A stretch of DNA of 64,000 nt. Origin: Fragilaria crotonensis (Eukaryota > Bacillariophyta > Fragilariophyceae > Fragilariales > Fragilariaceae). Position 1 is the first letter of the stretch. Every line of letters starts with the position of its first letter. The stretch is taken from assembly GCA_022925895.1 (NCBI GenBank), contig JAKSYS010000208.1:1-64000 (forward strand), given 5' to 3'. This document shows positions 56,111 to 64,000 of this stretch, one piece after another. A model generated the notes under the pieces. It worked only from the letters and a program-made list of their open reading frames with translations, was not told where the DNA came from and made no database searches. The position numbers and the translations under genes are program-made.

Positions 56111-56507
56111 TTGAGCATCAGCTGCACCTCCTACATCAGAAGGTGGCGGGTTTTACACCTAGTATTTCGTAGTACATTATTTTACAAAAGTAGGCAATTT
56201 TGTTACAAATTCTACACACCTATATGTCACTGTAATATTTAAGTGTAAATACACCCCCATTTCCAGTTGGTGTGCCATTTTTGGTACACCACCTGGTACG
56301 GTAGCACAAATCCAGATGTGCGCTGTACATTTCTATGTTACGTGTGCACTGTTTCTTTTGCACTCATCAAGACATCCGAGTCCCTACCCTCAAGTACTCT
56401 TCACATTTCATGTCCCGTGGACCCGCGATATCTTAATTTCATCGATTTGACAGCTCCTCTTTTTCACCATCTCAGCTCATCATTCTAATTTTGTTGTCTA
56501 AACAATC
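56111..56507. other. Divergent spacer between two transposase genes; possible left terminus
   Basis: This A+T-rich spacer has repeated TTACAAA and TACACC motifs (TTTTACACCTAGTATT at about 56152, TTCTACACACC, GTAAATACACC). Such subterminal repeats are common near CACTA-type ends, but the matching right end would lie beyond the window. Confidence 0.35.
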
Positions 56508-59500
56508 ATGAGTCTCCAAGCAAAACTTTCACGTAAGATTGAGAATGCACGCAAGAGAAATGCAAAAAAGGTTCTAATGTCATCACCAGAGAAAGAGCAA
56601 TGCCTCTCCTGTGGTCGATATGTTGTTGCTGGTTCAATGGGACTCTCCCGTCATTTCTCGAGTCATCCCCAGTGTTCTTTGGATTACTCAGGGGGATCCA
56701 AGTTTGTTGGACGGCACAATGACGAACAAAGCACAGCAGAGTGGCGATCACCTTCCCGTTTCCACCTGTCAAACTGGTGTTTCTTATGCTCCTCCGTCCT
56801 TGAAGTCAAATAACTACGCACGTCTACCCGTCGATGATGATGATTTTGGTACTTCCACTTTTTCGGATCTGGACGATGACCGGGAGCAATTATTTACCGA
56901 TGCTGTGGATGCCACGTTGAACAACGAGGAATCGGAACATCCTGACAGCAATGTTGCACCATTTTCCGACCATCCTGACCGCAATGTTGCACCATTTTCC
57001 GACAATTCTGAGTCACCACTCACTCTCCCCAATACATTTGGTGACGCTTGGTCCAAGAGAGATGATGATGACGGTCTCAACCTCCAAACGTTTTCTTTGG
57101 AAGAGGAGGTCCAGGTGGACCTACTTCAGACGTTGAAGAGGTTGAGATGTCCGATGATTGCGTTTGATGAGGTGATGAAGTGGGCCGTCAGATCATGCTC
57201 TCGAGGACATTCCTTTCGTGACATCCCCATCTGTTCTCGAAAGACCGTCATGGGCAAGTTGCAAAATCGTGTTGACTTTGAAGGTTTGACCCCCATGTTG
57301 AAGCAGCTTTATCTCCCATACTCAAACTGTCAGGTTGATATCGTTTATTTCAGTGCCCATGCTGTTTTTAATTCTTTCCTTTCGTGTGCTGAGCTGAACC
57401 GGGATGAGAACTATATATTCCACGACCCTGACAATCCGGATGTTAACCCTTTTGCGCGACCATGTGGTTCGGTTTTGGGTGACATAAACACAGGCAAGTC
57501 CTACCTGAAAACATATGACTTGCTGATAAAGAAAGCTGAAGATATGTTACTTCCATGTGTGCTTGCAATTGATAAGACGACCTGCGACATCGGAGGTGGT
57601 GGAAAGCTAAGCCTTGAACCCATCGTCGTATCGTATGGACTGATGGCGCACGACATCCGCAAAACCCCCGCAGCAATGAGAGTTTTGGGTTTCATCAATA
57701 CAACTCCAGTCAAGGAACGTGCTTTCCAACCTGGAGAAGTCAGACCGAATACACCACTCCCCATTGTGGGTCCTCCCCATGTTTCGGAAGCCTGCTACCG
57801 ACTGAATGAGTATCACATTCAAATTGACTTCATTTTGCGCGAGTCTGGGTATCTCGATCTCCAGGAATCTGGTTTGAAATGGAACCTCCATTACCGTGGA
57901 AAGTCTTTCCCTGTTCACCTCCACCTTTATGTTCCATTCATAGTTGGAGATACGGTTGGCCATGATGCTCTTTGTGGTCATTACCAATCTCGGACCTCAA
58001 CTGTTGCTCAGCTTTGTCGTTCGTGTGTATGTCCGACCGATAAATCCGGTTATTCAAAGGCCAGGGCATATGCAAACGCACTCCCATTCAGTTAACCAAA
58101 TGGTCACCAACAGACAGTTTTTGAGTTGAAGTCCAATTCACAACAGTATCTCATCAATGCATTCGATTCGGTCAGGTTTGGTGCGCACAACAATCGTGGG
58201 ATTTTTGGTGCATGTCCAGGAGATCCTTCACTTGATCCTCCTGGGTTGGTTCAAGAATGTTCTTGATTCCTTCTTCAAGCAAATTGGAAAGGCATCCGAG
58301 TCCGGCAAGAGGTATGATAATCTGCTGTTGGACATCAACCGGCGCGTAGGTCGTCAAAGTGATCGACTTGTTCCCAGGACAACGGTCACAAAGGTTTTAC
58401 ATCGGGTGCCAACATCCCCGGACATGAGTACGCCGGTTGCATATTCATCATGCTCATCTCGTTGCATACTACTCATTTTCGGAAATCTTCAAGTCATCAA
58501 AGATGTCGAAGCGAAGGAAGCATCATTCATCGAAGTCGACGTTGTCAAAGCCCACATCTCACACGCCAGAAGTTGAAGTGGACATGAGCCTCAGCAACCC
58601 TGATTTTGTCGAGGACTGGAAAATGTTTCTGAGTTCCCTGCTCGAGTGGCATGCATGGCTTAAGCAAAGTCGCATCTCGCGTCTATCTGTCTCCCGATCT
58701 GGGCTTGCAGTGTCGTCCCTAATGCGATCGCTGAAGTTTGTTGCCCCCCGACTTTCTGGCACCATGGGAAATACAACAATCAAGACACATCTCGTCTTGC
58801 ACATGGATGAAGACATGCTCAACTTTGGCGTTCCTGAGGTTATGAACAGTAGTTATGCGGAGTCTGCCCATATAACCATCTCAAAGGATACAACACGCAA
58901 TACCCAGAAGCGTCAAGGAACGTTCACACTCCAGGCTGCCATGCGTTACATCGAAAATCTTGCAATCCGGAAGTGCGCATCAAGTATAACTGACATGTTG
59001 CAAATCCCTACAATGATGCTTGACACTCATCGGCTCCAGGGCAAGAGATTCTCTTTGGAAGAAGATGTTGACGGTGTCATCGTCTGTAAGCGTAATGCAT
59101 CAAAGAAGAAGAAGGCTGACGATCCCTCTCCAGAGGACTATCACTTGACATCTCACGTATCAACATGTCTTGCAAAACATGTACTTCCCCATACGACTCC
59201 ACGTATTCTTCATTGTCATACAGAGTACAAGTCGGCGGATGGTCAGATCTATCGTGCTCATCCATGTTACCATGGTAAACCCTGGTATGATTACGCTCTC
59301 GTTAAATGGCATGGATACGATGATCTCTTCCCTGCACGCATTCATGCATTCCTCAATCTTTGCAACGTAACGAATGGCTCCAAGATAAGACTTCCGCATT
59401 CTGGCCAAGAGGTTTCTGTCCCGAACCCTGGTTTCTATGCTGTCATTGAATCATACAACGAGGTACTCCCCGATGGTGACGACAGTGAAGACGATGGTGA

Positions 59501-60032
59501 TGACGAGGAGCCCGGGGGAATTGGCGATGACGAGGAGGAAGCAGATGAAGAGGGAGACCGATCTATATTCCGGAAGTTTCAACTAGATTTGATCCCCAAC
59601 AGCCTCCAACCGATTCTCTATCTTGTCCACGTTGACTCGATAAAAAGACCGACTGTCGCAGTTGCCGACAATTTCAGTGATTGTGTCCACAAAAATGATG
59701 GTCAGACCATCCCGAATGCAATGTACATCTTCATGATGCTTCCCCAAACAGAATGGTCGAAAACATGGGACTTGTTCATTCACCGAAAGTACAAGGAAAT
59801 TGTCATAACAAAGAAGAAAGCAGAGTCTGACGAAAGTGGAGATGAAGGTTTCCACAGACCGGACAGAATCATCCCCCCATCCCCAGCTTCCCGCCGCAGT
59901 CGCCGTAAGGGTTCCAGGAGCGCTGTCCGAAAGCCCACCGTTGGAAAGCGAAGAAAGGCAGCCACCATTGGAGACGGAGAATCGGGATCTGCCAGACATC
60001 GAGGAAGCACAGATAAGCGACAACGTACATAG
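56508..60032 (+). CDS. Plavaka/CACTA-like transposase, interrupted
   Basis: The N-terminus is a zinc-finger-like motif (CLSCGRYVVAGSMGLSRHFS, then HPQC). An acidic linker with a repeated DRNVAPFSD unit follows. The RNase-H-like core has LGDINTGKSYLKTYDLLI and VLAIDKTTCDIGGGGKLSLE, matching the TGKW...SSDKT(Q) pattern of fungal Plavaka transposases. Then come VPFIVGDTVGHDALCGHY and CRSCVCPT, a Cys-rich zinc site. Next is GACPGDPLHLILLGWFKN (about 58.20-58.26 kb), followed by a C-terminal part (58.5-60.03 kb) with SYAESAHITISKDTTRNTQK, an acidic run and a basic nuclear-type tail. A frame change near 56685, an in-frame stop at 58093 and two later frame changes (about 58220 and 58400-58560) interrupt it. 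The domain order is complete. Confidence 0.75.
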
Positions 60033-60093
60033 TACATCAGAACAAGTCTTGTTTGGAATGTAAAACATGTAGTCCTCTAACATATAAAATGTA

Positions 60094-63000
60094 CTACCTT
60101 CCATTCCTGCGTCGCACCCCATGTCTTGGCAGTATCCTGGCAAACGTGTCCCGGATACCGAAAGCATCTCTATTGCTGAAGGGAAGAATGCGCACCATGT
60201 TCAGTGCCAATGACTCGAGTAGGAATGCATCATCGCAGGCGAAGGCATACCGTGGAACGACTTCTGGCACCCTTGTTATGATCATCGATGCGAATGCAGA
60301 CAGAAGATCACCAACCTGTGGAGAAGCCAGGCACGGAATTGCTGTTTTCACACAAAGACACATCCTGTCGAACACCATCGCAAACCTCAATCCGAATGTC
60401 ATCATTTCCCATAAGGCATCGATCAGCGTTTCGGTTGCCAAAGCTGCATGTCTATCCCCGTTGAGTCCAAGAATACCGGGGGGCTTTCGCAAAGTCAAGA
60501 TCTGATGCATGGCTTTGGACAGGTTCTGAAGAGATTTCCATTGGAATGTTGGACCTACTTCCTTCGCCGCTTCAAACCTACTGAGTTCATACCAACGGAA
60601 ACGCCGGTCGTACAATTCAGAGTTGAGGTCATAACAGAAGAAGGCGTCGTCCTCATCATACCTCGTCAGCGCCCCACTGGTTACTTCGCGAGACCACTGG
60701 GTATGGTGTCCTTTTGCCTCCCGCATCATCACATCAGAATCGTCATCGCACTTCCGAAGCACGCGACGGGCAACATCGCTGTCAGTCACCTTGACCATGA
60801 AGTAGTACATGATACTTTGATGGTCAATTCCATGAGGGCGGGAAGGGAGCCATCACTTTCCTCTTGGCCAGCATGAGTTCGAGCACCCTCAGGCAGAAAG
60901 GGTTCAAATTTCCTTGCGAAGACTTCTCGTAGGCGTATTGATGGGAAGTAGATGCATTTCCCACCAAGGTAAGTTCCGGGAGTGAGGGATTCGATGGCAA
61001 CCATCCGTGCATCCGCCTCACCATCACCGGAAACGCCAACCATGACATTCTGAGAGGTTGCTTTTTTGAACTCAGCCCAATCGTAGTCGTTGACATAAAT
61101 CCATGTGTCAAAGGCCGGTGGAGTCGAGAGGATGTGCGGATACCTTGTCTTGCACCTGACCATCTGAATGTAATACCATGCCACCTCATCAACCCACTCA
61201 ATGCCAGTTCTCAGCGTCGTGAACTCTGGCAACAACAGTTTCCAAAACTCCTCGAAATGGAATTGGAGATGGGGACATGGAACCAACACACGAGATGCGC
61301 GAATCAAATGGAAGGCAGTGACCTTTCGTGGGTGGAAGACATCAAAGAGAGAGCCAACCTCCCCATTTTTGACACGGAAGTACGGGTAGTACACACGGAT
61401 GATAACCCGATTACCATCCATCCAACCTCCAAGGAATGGACAGAAGGGTTGCAACCTCTGTCGATTCGTAAGGCGCATCTGATTCGGATGACGTGTTTCC
61501 CTTGCATCCACAGTCCCACGGAAGGAGCCACCTGAGCTGACAAAGCGTAGGGCATCTCGACAAGAAGTTTCACCACCGTCGATGCACAGTGAGTGGCATG
61601 CCACACAACTCCAACATTCCGTACCTGGAGCCATCAAGTCGGGTAGATGCTTGTCAAAAGCGGATGCAATCACATGCGACTTTAGCAACTTTGCAGAGGA
61701 TGCATCGCCGGATTTGGATGGTGATCCCAATCGTGACGATGAATGAGTCTCCTCGTCATCATCAACATCCAGCACCTCGGGTAACGATCGTCGAGGAATC
61801 CTCCAAGCAGCAATATCAGGCTCGTCCCAAATTCCACTATCGGAGACCTGATCGCCCTCAACGGCATCAGAGACAGGCACGCCATCATCAACAGTGACAG
61901 TGCTGTCATCGTCGTCGTAGTGTACGTCATCACCGAGATGCAGGTCACTCCCCAACGCAGCAATCCATGAGTCATCGTCCGACTCCGCGGAAGATACGGA
62001 GCCATCCAAGCCAACTTCGTCGCTGTCCACTATGACTTTTGATTCAGGCGACGGAACTATATCAACAATAGGTTCACCATCATCGCAGTTCACGACAGTT
62101 CTTCGCGCGATTGCGTATGCACGGCGTTGTCGCTCCGCAGCGATGGCACGTCGAACGCCATAATGCACAATTGCAGCCTTTGCACCAAAAAAAGGTACCA
62201 TAAACATGACAACCAGGCTTCCTGTCCATTATTGATGTGGCGTGCCTGATCAGCCGGCCATCCCATGATATAAGTGTACCATGAGTCAACTTAATCGCAA
62301 CACCGTTGTAGGTGCGACCAGTTCTAGTTTTCTTACCAAATACATTAGGAAGCACGAGATACCAATTGTTCGTGGTACCCGGCGAATCTTCCGTCCAGAT
62401 GGCAAATGATGACGAGGCGTCGTTGACGTCATAGTGTGATGCATTCGACAAGTCCACACTAACATCCATCGTGTGCGCCACGCGAGCAAATGTTCCATCA
62501 CCGGCCATGCCCCCAGAAGGCTTGAGGTCCGCATCATCCTCCATGTCCTGCATCACTCGGAGGACAGCAGGAACAGACGTCGATGCAAGCTGCGCGGCTG
62601 CACGAACACAGGCTGCAAGAGCCGGTTGTTCGCGCGGTGATGATGATGTCACATATCGAGTTCTCCAGGGGCCAGTGCGATCTTTCATTATTCGGGTCCC
62701 AACCGGATGCATGGAACCGTGGTCACCGTGATTACCCCTGACGCCTCTCGACCCTCGACGTTCACGAACAGAAGTGGCGTGCTGGTGTATGTCTCGCAGC
62801 AGAGCAACAGCTCTTTCACCAAGTGCAGGAAGGTGTCTGACCTGAACCATGGAATCACGAAAAAGGGCAACCGAATCATTCCCCTTACTAGGGTGGCGAA
62901 TGTGTGTTGATACGTTCAGATCAACGTCACCCTCCATCTCTGCATCTACGACCCAAACTGATTCTGGGTCAACGTTGCGGTGGAGGAAACCCGCAACATA

Positions 63001-64000
63001 ATGACGACAACCCCTTCGCGCCGATGGCGACCGGACGTACTTCATCAGGTACAATCGTCGAAGCTCTTTGCGACTCATTGTGGAAGAGCAATCCTCTCCA
63101 TCAATAAAGTCAGGCGGCAAACGTGGCGAATCTTCGTCAGCACATTGTTGAACGTGATACACAGTCTTGTTTCGACATTTGTTGAAGCGGAAGACAGCGG
63201 AAGACAAAGATGCAAACTGACTGCAAGGTATGTTGAACGCAGGCGACCCACGGTTGACCTTCCACTTCCAGATGCAGTTGCCATCACCTTCCCAGAGATG
63301 GGTGATGTATCCATTCTTAGCAAACCTCTTCAGAGAAGTGCCATTCCGTAGTGTGCGAAGCCAGTTCATGTCCAGTGGAACGAGACTGTTCAAGACTCCC
63401 ACGCAAGCTTTCCTGCGTTCGCGGTGGCAGTAGAACACACCAGCTTCGGGAAGGACTACCACCATTGCCCTGAAACGGGCATCATGACATGGATCGAGGA
63501 GAGCATCGTCATCGACATGCATCTTGACAGGCTTGTCGACAGTGGCACGTGTGTTACACAGTGGCTTCGGGTGTGTTCGGGACCGTGCCAACACCGCGTC
63601 TAGAACAACAACCTCAAGAGCATGAGGGACGACCACAACTCCTGTCTTGTATTGGATGCTACGCATGTGTTCACACCGCTCCACAGTAACGTTATCAATT
63701 CCGAACGTATCAAGGAACGCGAAGTGAATACTCGCAACAAATGTTGTCTTGCAGATTTTGGCACCAATTGGGACACCACCCCCGACAGACAGAGAAGCAG
63801 TATCCGGTGCCTTCTGGTAATGAAGAAAGCGCTCGGTGAAAAAAGCGGATACGTGCCTCGGCAGGCCCTTGGACAAAACGGCGGCGCTTTGTCCGCCACT
63901 GGGGACGAAGACCTTGCGTTTGCCCTTGGTTTGGCCGTCAGCTTTGGTTAATGGCACACCAGGAAAGACACGGGGATTCTCGTACCCAGCAATGATGTAA
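60094..64000 (-). CDS. Long protein with putative TET/JBP-like 2OG-Fe(II) oxygenase domain, 5' end beyond window
   Basis: The frame is open to the right window edge (YIIAGYENPRVFPG precedes the GTG at 63957), so the start is missing. The N-terminal 450 residues are unassigned. The oxygenase-like region, counted from 63957, has SHYDVND (H508, D510), NWYLVLPNVFG, GVAIKLTHGTLISWDGRLIR and RHATSI (H572), then HVYGTFF. This HxD...H layout with a [LP]-rich strand and GxxxxxDGR..H matches double-stranded beta-helix dioxygenases and recalls TET/JBP enzymes. At a run of six T near 62193 the frame changes, and GTFF continues as GAKAAIVHYGVRRAIAAERQ into a further 460 residues (acidic linker, then CWSCVACHSLC and a Trp/Tyr-rich domain). 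Near 60830 it changes again to a final part ending at 60094. Substrate and activity are inferred; the arginine that binds 2-oxoglutarate is uncertain (R579 is a candidate). Confidence 0.55.

Larger units (their letters stand above)
56508..64000. mobile_element. Plavaka/CACTA-like transposon carrying a putative oxygenase gene, right end not in window
   Basis: A transposase gene on the plus strand (56508-60032) converges with a long minus-strand gene (from beyond 64000 to 60094), leaving only about 60 bp between their stops. Tight convergent packing, element-like neighbours and no host gene nearby suggest that both belong to one element. The left end is probably at 56.11-56.5 kb; the right end is outside. 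The transposase is interrupted, so this copy is probably not autonomous. Confidence 0.6.

Noticed and set aside
53345-56305. Terminal inverted repeats for the DDE transposase based on TACCGTA at both sides
   Set aside because: Only seven bases match and their positions do not give a duplication; this is consistent with chance.
1-64000. tRNA, rRNA or snRNA genes
   Set aside because: No cloverleaf, rRNA core or snRNA motif was recognised by eye; a covariance search would be needed to exclude small RNAs.

Overview
The window looks like nuclear DNA of a photosynthetic stramenopile, most probably a pennate diatom. Evidence: short GT-AG introns of about 90-115 bp, gene starts with a signal peptide followed by a Phe-containing cleavage motif (TRAFA, SDAFG, TLAFT, CEAFV) typical of plastid proteins imported through a secondary envelope, a CoDi-like Copia element, and plastid-type genes. 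The species cannot be named from sequence alone.

Layout. 1-4.6 kb: a PIF/Harbinger DNA transposon with a transposase and a convergent zinc-binding companion gene; its left end is cut by the window. 4.6-7.3 kb: repeat-rich spacer holding a nested hAT-type MITE with an 8-bp target duplication and two phased arrays of a 20-bp perfect palindrome. 7.3-14 kb: plastid NFACT-R protein, a PH-like protein, a MOB protein and a small plastid protein. 14.3-19.05 kb: a Copia LTR element (broken, young) on the minus strand. 19.3-32.3 kb: a host gene block: AIF-like flavoprotein, ACC-synthase-like aminotransferase, tandem thioredoxin-fold plastid protein, FAD monooxygenase, plastid ABC1 kinase, lumenal FKBP and a HIR/SPFH protein. 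32.3-36.1 kb: gene-poor spacer. 36.1-45.4 kb: two large low-complexity proteins flanking a small plastid-targeted protein. 45.4-64 kb: mobile-element territory: decayed coding sequence, a broken Copia-like fossil, a short inverted-repeat element, a 730-residue DDE transposase, and a Plavaka/CACTA-like transposase convergent with a long gene carrying a putative TET/JBP-like 2-oxoglutarate/Fe(II) oxygenase.

The most interesting object is that last pair (56.5 kb to the window edge): a transposase next to a possible nucleic-acid oxygenase. A similar pairing is known from fungal transposons, so a diatom version would link transposon spread to DNA base modification.

Frame changes are unevenly spread. 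Several genes at 11-25 kb are interrupted repeatedly, while reading frames of 2-4.5 kb at 27.7-45.4 kb are clean. Reads are needed to tell sequence error from real decay. No rRNA, tRNA or CRISPR was recognised.
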